Of a stretch of DNA of 19,348 nt, positions 1 to 6,425 are shown one piece after another. The notes under the pieces are model-generated. The model saw nothing but the letters and a program-made list of their open reading frames with translations, had not been told where the DNA came from and ran no database searches. The translations under genes were made by a program, and so were the position numbers. Within the stretch, counting starts at the first letter, position 1. Each line of letters opens with the position of its first letter. Source of the stretch: CAYLLT01 sp964591605 (lineage in GTDB: Bacteria > Planctomycetota > Phycisphaerae > UBA1845 > PWPN01); NCBI GenBank assembly GCA_964591605.1, contig CAZQEN010000124.1:1-19348 (forward strand). Direction: 5' to 3'.

Positions 1-295
1 GCAGTCGAGCGCTTTTCGAGTCCCGACACCCGGCGCGAGCAAAAGTGTCAGACCAGGCCCCCCACCCCCGAAAATCGCCCCGACTGACACGAACAAGATC
101 CGCCTCTTTCCCCGCCCCAACCCCTTGCCCCGTAACGGTTTTCGCCCCTCCCTGCCCTTCCCTGAGTTTTGTCACTGTTCCTCGCGCCGTCCACAGGCAT
201 CCGGAGCACCGTTCTCGGTTATCTTTTGTGATAGCAAAGTGTTATGGCTGTTCGACCTTTGGACGGCGTTGCCGGCGATCCCGAGTGAGCGGGGT
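1..295. other. Gene-free stretch downstream of dctM
   Basis: This C-rich stretch follows the stop codon of the minus-strand dctM gene. I see no convincing coding region on either strand; plus-strand frames here are antisense or compositional. A small inverted repeat (GTGTCAG at 45-51, CTGACAC at 84-90, 32-nt loop) is present but has no T-run, so I do not call a terminator. The next gene beyond the left edge is not visible. Confidence 0.5.
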
Positions 296-1651
296 TCACT
301 GGGTCATGAATGCGCCGGGCAGCCAGAGCGAAGCGGGCGGCCAGAACGTCACGATGAGCACGGCAATGACCATGGCGACCAGATAGGGAACGAGCGGCCT
401 GAACAGCTCGTGCATGCTCGTTTTCGAGATGCTGCACGCGACGAAGAGGGCGATGCCCACCGGCGGCGTGCACTGGCCGATGCCCAGGGCCATGACCACC
501 ATCGTGCCGAATTGAATTGCGTCCATGCCGATGTGCCGGGCGATGGGCAGGAAGATCGGCACGAAAATGAGCATGGCCGGCGTCAGGTCGAGGAACGTGC
601 CGATCGCCAGCAGGATGGCGAGCATCAGGAGCTTAATCGCGACGGGATTCTGGGTGGCGGCCAGCAGGCCTTCCGAGACGCGCAGCGGCACCTGATCGAC
701 GGTCAGCATCCAGGCGAACGGGGCGGCGCCGGCGACGCACAGAACGACGATGCCCGTGATTTTGGCCGTGTCGACCAGAATCTGCGGCATGTCCGCCCAG
801 CGCAGCTCGCGGTAGACGAACATGCTGACGAACCAGCCGTAGAAGACGGCCACCACGCCCGCCTCGGTCGCGGTCACGAAGCCGAACATGATGCCGCCCA
901 TGACCAGCACAACGGCCAGCAGAGCGAGAGAGGCCTCCCGCAGCCTTCGCAGGATTTCGAGCCATTTCGGATTTCGGATTTCGGATTTCGGACCTGCATA
1001 AAAGAGCGTGGCCATGTTTTCATTCCGCCTTCCGCAATCCGCATTCCGCAATCTCCCGTGCCCCTGCACAATCGCCGTGACGTAACAGACGCCCATGAGG
1101 CACAGGCCCAGAAGCATGCCCGGGACGACTCCGGCCAGGAACAGCTTGCCGATCGACATGCCGCCGATCCAGCCCATGAGTACGAACGGCACGCTGGGCG
1201 GGATGATGATGCCGATGGAGCCGGCCGTTGCCTGCAGCGCGGTGGCGGCGGGGCGGGTGAAACCCGACTTCACGATCGCCGGAATCATAATCGCACCGAT
1301 GGCGGCGGTTGTCGCCGCGGTCGAGCCGGAGATGGCCGCGAACATCATGCACGCCACCACGCTCGCCATGGCCAGGCCGCCGCGCACGTCGCCCACCAGT
1401 GCCGAGGCCAGCGCGATCAACCTTTTAGACATCCCGCCACGGCCCATGATGCCACCCGCCATCACGAAGAAGGGGATGGCCAGCAGCGGGAACGCGTTCA
1501 TCGACGCGTACATGCGGCGGACGGTCACGTGGTGCGTCACATCGGGCGTGAAGTCGATCGCTGCCACTGCCGCCAGAACCAGCGCGACCGAAATCGGCAC
1601 CTCGATCAGCAGGAGGGCGAAGAAAACGATGAACAGCAGTGCGATCGTCAT
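296..1651 (-). CDS. dctM: TRAP transporter large permease subunit DctM (with in-frame repeat insertion)
   Basis: This is the 12-helix channel subunit of a tripartite ATP-independent periplasmic (TRAP) transporter, which uses the ion gradient to import organic acids captured by DctP. The 451-residue protein has many hydrophobic helices and family-typical stretches such as NAFPLLAIPFFVMAGGIM, SGSTAATTAAIG, GSIGIIIPPSVPFVLMG and IGQCTPPVGIALFVAC. I start at ATG 1651 because it overlaps the dctQ stop as ATGA; upstream extension of the frame reads as non-coding sequence. The inner-membrane location follows from the family. Residues about 199-230 are unusual: they are encoded by two arrays of 7-bp repeats and a spacer (964-1056) and give KSEIRNPK-like residues in a cytoplasmic-type loop, making the protein about 25 residues longer than usual. 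The frame stays open, so the gene is probably functional. It is last in the iolB-dctPQM order. Confidence 0.93.
   Translation of the reverse strand: MTIALLFIVFFALLLIEVPISVALVLAAVAAIDFTPDVTHHVTVRRMYASMNAFPLLAIPFFVMAGGIMGRGGMSKRLIALASALVGDVRGGLAMASVVACMMFAAISGSTAATTAAIGAIMIPAIVKSGFTRPAATALQATAGSIGIIIPPSVPFVLMGWIGGMSIGKLFLAGVVPGMLLGLCLMGVCYVTAIVQGHGRLRNADCGRRNENMATLFYAGPKSEIRNPKWLEILRRLREASLALLAVVLVMGGIMFGFVTATEAGVVAVFYGWFVSMFVYRELRWADMPQILVDTAKITGIVVLCVAGAAPFAWMLTVDQVPLRVSEGLLAATQNPVAIKLLMLAILLAIGTFLDLTPAMLIFVPIFLPIARHIGMDAIQFGTMVVMALGIGQCTPPVGIALFVACSISKTSMHELFRPLVPYLVAMVIAVLIVTFWPPASLWLPGAFMTQ
964..1056. repeat. Two heptamer arrays inside dctM
   Basis: Four perfect copies of ATTTCGG occupy 964-991. 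After a 30-nt spacer, four degenerate copies of ATTCCGC occupy 1022-1049 (attccgc, cttccgc, aatccgc, attccgc), with a fifth weaker unit to 1056. On the coding strand the first array reads GAAATCC repeats. The whole stretch is 93 nt, so it preserves the dctM reading frame. Confidence 0.9.
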
Positions 1652-2118
1652 GCCGCGGCCTCCCCGGGTCGCCGCCACAACCGGGCCAGGGCCTGAAGGC
1701 TCCGGATCAGCATGAGCAGCCCGCCCACCGGGATCGCCGAATACGGCACCGCCCGCGACCACTCCAGCGCGGGCGTGTGCACCTGCCAGTTGCGGCGGAC
1801 GAACTGCCAGCCATAGATCGTCAGATAGATGCAGAAGCCCGCGACGATCAGCAGCACGAGCGTCTGGAGCAGCCGACGGCCGGCCGGCCCCAGGTTGGGC
1901 CGCAGCAGCTCGACCGCGAAGTGTTCGCCGCGTTTGAGGGCGATCGACGAGCCGAGCATCGAGATCCAGACGAACAGGATCGTCGCCAGCTCCTCGGTCC
2001 ACGAGAGCGGCTGCGTGAGAATGTAGCGCAGCACGACCTCGGCGCCCACGATCAGGCAGATGGCCACCACCAGCGCCGCCGCGATCGCTTCTTCAACATT
2101 GTCGAGCGTCCGCTTCAT
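1648..2118 (-). CDS. dctQ: TRAP transporter small permease subunit DctQ
   Basis: This is the small membrane subunit of the TRAP transporter, which partners DctM in the inner membrane. The 156-residue protein has the expected four hydrophobic segments: about residues 10-30 (AAALVVAICLIVGAEVVLRY), a second carrying the family signature LSWTEELATILFVWISMLGSS, a third (LLQTLVLLIVAGFCIYLTIYG) and a fourth near SAIPVGGLLMLIRSL. I chose ATG 2118 because it overlaps the dctP stop codon as ATGA, and the protein from there has the normal family length. The far end overlaps dctM as ATGA too, so the three subunits are probably translationally coupled from one mRNA. No anomaly was seen. Confidence 0.93.
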   Translation of the reverse strand: MKRTLDNVEEAIAAALVVAICLIVGAEVVLRYILTQPLSWTEELATILFVWISMLGSSIALKRGEHFAVELLRPNLGPAGRRLLQTLVLLIVAGFCIYLTIYGWQFVRRNWQVHTPALEWSRAVPYSAIPVGGLLMLIRSLQALARLWRRPGEAAA

Positions 2119-3122
2119 TCCATGCTCCGGATCTGCTCGCAAAGAGTGCGGAATTCGTCGCCGTACTTGCGATAGTACTTCTCGTATACCGGCTGAACAC
2201 GCGCCCGGAAGAGTTCCCGGTCGACATCGTTGAACTTCATGCCGTGCTGAGCCATCTGGTCGAGGGCGAGCTGCGTCTCCTCCTGCCACATCCGCCGCTG
2301 CTCGGCTACCGTCTCGGCCGCTGCCGTCCGCACCCAGGTGCGCTCCTGGTCGTTCAGCTCACTCATAAAGCGCTTGCTGGCGATCAGAATGTCGGGAATG
2401 GCCAGATGCCGCGTCCAGGTGTAGTAGATGCAGCCGCTCTCGTACATGCGGAATGTCGCGACCGTGGGCGGGTTGTTTTCCCATCCGTCGAGCACGCCCT
2501 GCTGCAGGGCGGTGAACACCTCACCCTGGTTCATGGCCACGGCGCTGGCGCCCAGGGCGTTGATGGAATCGACCATGAGCCTGGCGTCCATGACGCGGAT
2601 CTTCATGCCGGACAGGTCGGCGGGCGTCTGCACCGGCGCTTTTTTGGTGGTGATGTTGCGCGTGCCGGCATCGAGGAAGCCCAGGAGCTCGATGCCGAGG
2701 AGCTCGCATCGTTGCCGGATCAGGTCGCCGACGCTGCTGTCGAGCACGCGGGCCTGATGCTCGGAGTCGCGGAAGATGAACGGCATCGAAAGGGCATTGG
2801 CGATCGGGATGTACTCGGCGAGGACGCCGACCGAGTTCTGGGCGACTTCGATGTCGCCGGTGCGGCAGCCGTCGATCATCTCATCGACGTTGCCGAGCTG
2901 GCCGCTGGAGAAGAGATGGACGCGCATCCGGCCGCCCGAAAGTTGTTCGACCCGCTCCCGGAAGACCTTCATCACCTTCACCGTCGCGTGGGAGTCGGGC
3001 AGGATCGTCCCCAGCTTGATCACCCGGGGGGCGTCGGGATCGACTTGCCGGTCGCGGCAGCCGGTAACGACAACCGCGAGCAGCACGAGCGAGCCGAGCA
3101 GGCGGGGGAGAAGCATGGTCAT
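2115..3122 (-). CDS. dctP: TRAP transporter solute-binding lipoprotein DctP
   Basis: This is the extracytoplasmic substrate-binding subunit that delivers a carboxylate to DctQM. The 335-residue protein begins with a lipoprotein signal (MTMLLPRLLGSLVLLAVVVTGC; lipobox VVTGC), suggesting it is membrane-tethered rather than free in the periplasm. Typical DctP segments follow: KLGTILPDSHATVKVMKVF, GQLGNVDEMIDGCRTGDIEVA, MKIRVMDARLMVDSINALGA with the substrate-carboxylate-binding Arg, and NQGEVFTALQQGVLDGWENN. The start is either ATG 3122 or ATG 3116, as both leave a complete signal; the earlier in-frame ATGs lack a ribosome site. The substrate cannot be read from the sequence. The neighbouring isomerase and GH105 enzyme favour a uronic acid or related sugar acid. 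A large hairpin (3251-3314) separates it from the upstream iolB-like gene. Confidence 0.9.
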   Translation of the reverse strand: MTMLLPRLLGSLVLLAVVVTGCRDRQVDPDAPRVIKLGTILPDSHATVKVMKVFRERVEQLSGGRMRVHLFSSGQLGNVDEMIDGCRTGDIEVAQNSVGVLAEYIPIANALSMPFIFRDSEHQARVLDSSVGDLIRQRCELLGIELLGFLDAGTRNITTKKAPVQTPADLSGMKIRVMDARLMVDSINALGASAVAMNQGEVFTALQQGVLDGWENNPPTVATFRMYESGCIYYTWTRHLAIPDILIASKRFMSELNDQERTWVRTAAAETVAEQRRMWQEETQLALDQMAQHGMKFNDVDRELFRARVQPVYEKYYRKYGDEFRTLCEQIRSME

Positions 3123-3250
3123 GGAACGCTCAGAGAGAATCATAACGAAAGCAGGAAGGAAGAGAGCATGGGGATCAGAGTGCCCTTGTCGGGAGAGCAT
3201 GGTCTTCTGCACACTTTCAAGAGGAAAAGCACGAGAACCGAATCAGGAGA

Positions 3251-3314
3251 ACCACGAAGGCACGAAGACACGAAGAGAGGAACGCATTGCTTCGTGCCTT
3301 CGTGTCTTCGTGGT
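3251..3314. repeat. Long hairpin of CACGAAGR repeats between iolB and dctP
   Basis: The left arm (3251-3275) and right arm (3290-3314) are 25 nt each and pair at 23 positions, plus one wobble, around a 14-nt loop. Each arm is made of three CACGAAGR octamers (or their complement). It lies 35 nt beyond the iolB stop and about 130 nt before the dctP start, within the presumed transcript. There is no clear T-run, so it is more likely an mRNA-stability or processing element, or a dispersed repeat, than a classic terminator. Confidence 0.8.
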
Positions 3315-3348
3315 CACATCCATGCTCCTTCCGCGATGCCGCCTGGAT

Positions 3349-4161
3349 CTACAGGAACTTGACGTTCTGGTAATCCGGCTGGATGTTGATGCCGTATTTC
3401 AGGTCGCGGTGCTTGTCCGGATCGTACGCGGCCATCACCCAATGAAAAACTGTTGAATAACCCGGGGCGGCGGCGGTCGGATGGTAACCGTGCGGGATCG
3501 TCACGCAATCGCCCTCGCGGACCACCTCGACGAAGTCCATGTGCTCCGCGTCCGGGTAGACGAACTGGACGCTGAACGCCGGCCGGGGCATGTCGAAGAA
3601 GAGGTAGAATTCCTCCTTCGAGTCCTGATGTTCGTGCGGCGGCCAGCTCGTCCACGCGCCGGGCGTGCCGACGGTGAATCCCGCCAGGAGCCGCGAGGCC
3701 TTCACGTTTCCACCGAGCATGTTGTAGATCGTCCGCCGGGTTCCCAGGTCGGCCGTGCCGACTTCGATGCAGAACTCAGGCTTGTCCTGGATCTCCCGGT
3801 AGCGGACGAGCTGCGGTTGTGAGTCGTGATCGGCGGGGCAGCCGCCCAGGGCGATGTCGGTGCCCGCCTCACCGGTGATCTCGGCATCTGTGCGGCGGGG
3901 TAGATACAGAATGTCGTGCAGTTCCAGGTCGAATGTCTGCCCATTCACTCTCACGCAGGCCGGGGCCCTGATGACGAACAGACTCCATTCGCGATCGTCA
4001 CCCTTGAGCGTGTGTGTGCCGATGCCCCTCTCGAACACGAGCCGGGCATAGGTCAGGAAGTGCAAAGCGCCCGTCTGCGGCGAAAAGATCTCCCGATAGC
4101 CCTCGTGGATGTTGGTCTTTCGGAAGATCTGCGGGGGAATCGATCGGGGGTCGCCGGTCAT
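3349..4161 (-). CDS. iolB: IolB/KduI-family sugar-acid isomerase
   Basis: This is a bicupin isomerase. Family members either isomerise 5-deoxy-glucuronate in inositol catabolism (IolB) or 5-keto-4-deoxyuronate in pectin/alginate breakdown (KduI), both in the cytoplasm. The 270-residue length is normal. Metal-binding cupin residues are visible: His176 and His178 with Glu183/184 in PPHEHQDSKEEFYLFF, and His227 in PHGYHPTAAAPGY. TRRTIYNMLGG and GAWTSWPPHEH resemble IolB more than KduI, hence the symbol, but the adjacent GH105 gene makes a KduI-like job equally possible. The start at ATG 4161 has GGAG ten bases upstream; upstream frame extension is not protein-like. It leads the iolB-dctPQM direction and is divergent from the hydrolase gene. 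A candidate promoter is at 4216-4244. Confidence 0.8.
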   Translation of the reverse strand: MTGDPRSIPPQIFRKTNIHEGYREIFSPQTGALHFLTYARLVFERGIGTHTLKGDDREWSLFVIRAPACVRVNGQTFDLELHDILYLPRRTDAEITGEAGTDIALGGCPADHDSQPQLVRYREIQDKPEFCIEVGTADLGTRRTIYNMLGGNVKASRLLAGFTVGTPGAWTSWPPHEHQDSKEEFYLFFDMPRPAFSVQFVYPDAEHMDFVEVVREGDCVTIPHGYHPTAAAPGYSTVFHWVMAAYDPDKHRDLKYGINIQPDYQNVKFL

Positions 4162-4215
4162 GGAGTCGTGCTCCGCTGGGGCATCTGCGCGTGGCCGCGC
4201 CGATGCGGCGGCGAG

Positions 4216-4244
4216 ATGATACAACAGGCTCGCCCGGGCCACAA
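4216..4244 (-). promoter_or_regulatory. Candidate sigma70-like promoter for iolB-dctPQM
   Basis: On the minus strand, TATCAT (4221-4216) is 17 bp from TTGTGG (4244-4239). The -10 matches consensus at 5 of 6 and the -35 at 3 of 6. It would give a leader of roughly 48 nt before ATG 4161. On the plus strand of the same intergenic region a perfect TTGACA (4254-4259) faces the hydrolase gene, but its -10 (GAAGAT) is weak. Confidence 0.35.
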
Positions 4245-4288
4245 ACGCCTGCATTGACAGCATGATTCGCCGCGCTGAAGATGCGGCC

Positions 4289-5404
4289 ATGCGTGGAATC
4301 CTGCGATCGGCAGCTCCGTGCTTTCTGCTGCTCATGCTCGGTTGTGCGTCCCTGCCCGCCGTCGGGCCGGGTGATTCTCCGGCAGCGCTCGCGCGGCTGG
4401 TGGCGGAGCGGGCGCTGAGGGACTTCCAGCAGCCTCCGCCGTTCGACTGGGGCGAAGGCGTGCTCATGGCGGGCATGATGAAGGCGGGCGTCGCGCTGCA
4501 CGAGCCGCGTTATGTCGAGTTTGTCCGGTCCTGGGCCGATCGGTGGCACAGACACGGCATCGGCAACCTGCTCGAGGGCGACCCGACGCGGAGGATGCAG
4601 GGTTACTGCGGCCAGTGGGGGCCGGGCCACGCCCTGATGCTCCTTTACGAGCACACCAAGGAGGCTCGCTATCTCGACATGGCCCGCGAGATCGCCCGAT
4701 TCATGCTCACCGAGGCCACGCGCACGAAGGAAGGCGGACTGGGCCACTGGCGCGGCAATCAGCAGCTCTGGGTCGATACGTTGTACATGCACGGCCCGCT
4801 GCTGGCGGCCTTGTACCAGCTCGAAAAGCGCCCCGAATACGCCAGCGACATCCTGCTGCAGCTCCGCGTGTACACCCGGCACCTGCAGGACCCCGTCACG
4901 GGCTTGTTCTACCACATGTATGACCATGCGAAGGGCACGCACTCCCCGGAGTTCTGGGCGCGGGGCAACGGCTGGGTGGCGATGACGTTCGCCGAGACGC
5001 TTCCCGTGCTGGGATCGACGCCGGAGACGAAGGGTCTGCGTGAGCGTTTCTCGCACCTCATGGACGGACTTCGAAAGACGCAGGACGCCGGGTCTGGCCT
5101 CTGGCACACGGTGCTCGATCGTCCTGAATCCTACCTGGAGACCTCCGCGAGCGCGATGTTCCTCGCGAGCTTCGTACAGGGGCATCGCGGCGGTCTGCTG
5201 GAGGGCAATGACCGCCCACTCATCCAGCGCGCCTGGCGCGGCCTGACCGATCGCGTTGACGCGTGGGGCTGGGTCTTCGGCACATCGGGCGGAACCGGTC
5301 CCGGTCCGTTTGAGAACTATGCGCGCAAGACGACCGGTACCTACACATGGGGCACCGGCGCGTTTCTGCTGGCGGCCACTGCCCTGATGACTCCGGGCGG
5401 CTGA
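4289..5404 (+). CDS. GH105/GH88-family unsaturated glucuronyl or rhamnogalacturonyl hydrolase, lipoprotein
   Basis: Enzymes of this (alpha/alpha)6-barrel family hydrate the double bond of the unsaturated uronate that polysaccharide lyases leave on oligosaccharide ends, releasing it as a keto sugar. Seen here: GYCGQWGPGHALMLLYEHT, then QLWVDTLYMHGPLLA with the expected catalytic Asp163, FWARGNGWVAM (RGNGW 225-229), and LWHTVLDRPESYLETSASAM. The length of 371 residues is typical. From ATG 4289 the protein opens with a lipoprotein signal ending LLLMLGC (Cys19), so it is probably anchored in the cell envelope. ATG 4262, in frame, would add nine residues and is less likely. The gene is divergent from the isomerase/TRAP genes and upstream of the RraA-like gene, consistent with one sugar-acid pathway. 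The exact substrate is unknown. Confidence 0.88.
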   Translation: MRGILRSAAPCFLLLMLGCASLPAVGPGDSPAALARLVAERALRDFQQPPPFDWGEGVLMAGMMKAGVALHEPRYVEFVRSWADRWHRHGIGNLLEGDPTRRMQGYCGQWGPGHALMLLYEHTKEARYLDMAREIARFMLTEATRTKEGGLGHWRGNQQLWVDTLYMHGPLLAALYQLEKRPEYASDILLQLRVYTRHLQDPVTGLFYHMYDHAKGTHSPEFWARGNGWVAMTFAETLPVLGSTPETKGLRERFSHLMDGLRKTQDAGSGLWHTVLDRPESYLETSASAMFLASFVQGHRGGLLEGNDRPLIQRAWRGLTDRVDAWGWVFGTSGGTGPGPFENYARKTTGTYTWGTGAFLLAATALMTPGG

Positions 5405-5421
5405 CGAGGTTTGAAACCCCC

Positions 5422-5443
5422 CCGTGCCTGGCGACAGGCACGG
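5422..5443 (+). terminator. Perfect 9-bp hairpin after the GH105 gene
   Basis: CCGTGCCTG (5422-5430) pairs perfectly with CAGGCACGG (5435-5443) around a GCGA tetraloop, 17 nt after the hydrolase stop. No T-run follows, so it may be a factor-assisted terminator, a 3'-end stabiliser or part of a dispersed repeat. Confidence 0.4.
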
Positions 5444-5483
5444 AGGGCACAGCGCGGGGCTGTGATGTGGCTGCAGGGTCTGG

Positions 5484-5521
5484 ATCTGAGATTTGAGATT
5501 CGAAAGTCGAGATCTGAAATC
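5484..5521 (+). repeat. Degenerate heptamer array abutting a start codon
   Basis: Five 7-bp units (atctgag, atttgag, attcgaa, agtcgag, atctgaa at 5484-5518) plus ATC run to the base immediately before ATG 5522. They occupy the place where a Shine-Dalgarno sequence would be. The units resemble the GAAATCC repeats in dctM and are in the same orientation relative to the gene. Confidence 0.8.
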
Positions 5522-6187
5522 ATGCCCGAATGGAAGAACGATCAGGAACTGTTCGAGCTCGTGCAGAGCGAACTCTACACGCCGGTGATGGGCGACATTC
5601 TCGATGCGCTCGGCCGATACCATCAGTTCCTCCCGCCTCAGGTTCAGCCGATGCGCGAGGAGATGAAAGTGGTGGGGCGGGCGATGCCGGTGCTGGTGAT
5701 CGATGTGCACGGGCCGCAGAAGAAGCCGTTCGGCCTGATGACCGAATCGCTCGATCAATTGCAGCCCGGCGAGGTCTATATCAACACCGGCGGGGCGATG
5801 CGCTGCGCCTACTGGGGCGAGATCCTCACCGCCACGGCCCGGATGCGCGGCGCGGTCGGCGCGGTCGTCAACGGCTATCACCGCGACACGCCGCGCGTGC
5901 TCGAGCAGAACTGGCCGGTGTTTTCGCGGGGGCGGTTCGCCCAGGACTCCTCGGTGCGCATGGCCGTCGCCGATTACCGTTGCCCGATCGAAATCGAGGG
6001 CACGTGGATCGAGCCTGGCGACCTGGTGTTCGGCGACCTCGACGGCGTGGTCATCGTGCCGCGGCAACACGAGGTCGAGGTGATCGAGCGGGCCCTCGAG
6101 AAAGCCCGCGGGGAAAAGACGGTGCGCAAGGCCATCGAGGGTGGGATGTCCAGCACCGAGGCCTTCCGTCAATATGGCATTCTCTGA
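5522..6187 (+). CDS. RraA-family protein (4-hydroxy-4-methyl-2-oxoglutarate aldolase / dimethylmenaquinone methyltransferase-like fold)
   Basis: Members of this fold are divalent-metal-dependent class II aldolases or decarboxylases of keto acids, or, as RraA, protein regulators of RNase E. The 221-residue protein shows the family landmarks: LYTPVMGDILDALG near the N-terminus, the glycine-rich GGAMRCAYWGEILTATARMRG (acidic residue at about 100), and GAVGAVVNGYHRDTPRV, where Arg121 and Asp122 match the substrate- and metal-binding RD pair. DLVFGDLDGVVIVP is also typical. The RD pair and its position beside uronate genes favour an aldolase-like role over an RNase regulator. I start at ATG 5522; an in-frame extension to 5411 would translate the hairpin and heptamer region. 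No Shine-Dalgarno is seen because heptamer repeats fill that position. Confidence 0.87.
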   Translation: MPEWKNDQELFELVQSELYTPVMGDILDALGRYHQFLPPQVQPMREEMKVVGRAMPVLVIDVHGPQKKPFGLMTESLDQLQPGEVYINTGGAMRCAYWGEILTATARMRGAVGAVVNGYHRDTPRVLEQNWPVFSRGRFAQDSSVRMAVADYRCPIEIEGTWIEPGDLVFGDLDGVVIVPRQHEVEVIERALEKARGEKTVRKAIEGGMSSTEAFRQYGIL

Positions 6188-6220
6188 CCAGATAAGCAGG
6201 AGCGCAGAACGCTTTACCGG

Positions 6221-6304
6221 GGGTGGCATGGGCAATGTACTCATTGCCCGTGCGGATGAAACACGGGCAGCGAGTATCCCGGCGCGCCGGGACCCATGCC
6301 ACCC
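6221..6304. repeat. Cloverleaf-like inverted-repeat element
   Basis: The 12-bp ends GGGTGGCATGGG (6221-6232) and CCCATGCCACCC (6293-6304) are perfect inverted copies. Inside lie GGGCAATG/CATTGCCC (6230-6237/6242-6249, TACT loop), an alternative stem TGCCCGTG/CACGGGCA (6245-6252/6262-6269), and the perfect palindrome TCCCGGCGCGCCGGGA (6277-6292). It sits between two convergent genes, so it could act as a two-way terminator or be a non-autonomous dispersed element. It does not fit a tRNA. Confidence 0.8.
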
Positions 6305-6425
6305 TGTTCGAGAGTGTCAGTGATTCTGTGTTTCTACTCAGAAGTGATCGACTCGCGAGTATCGGCGGGACGAGGTCCCGGTTGCTCGGTGAGTTCGCAA
6401 TATCCGGCAGCGGTTGTCCGGGGTA

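Noticed and set aside
125..1696. 523-residue plus-strand open frame
   Set aside because: It is antisense to dctM, with His/Arg/Gly/Asp-rich low-complexity sequence and no family motif, while the minus strand has clear TRAP permease helices.
3998..6244. 748-residue minus-strand open frame
   Set aside because: It lies across the GH105 and RraA-like genes on the other strand and shows no motifs; it is a shadow of high-GC coding sequence.
6221..6304. tRNA-like cloverleaf
   Set aside because: The end stem is 12 bp, there is no T-loop consensus, no CCA end and no plausible anticodon arm.
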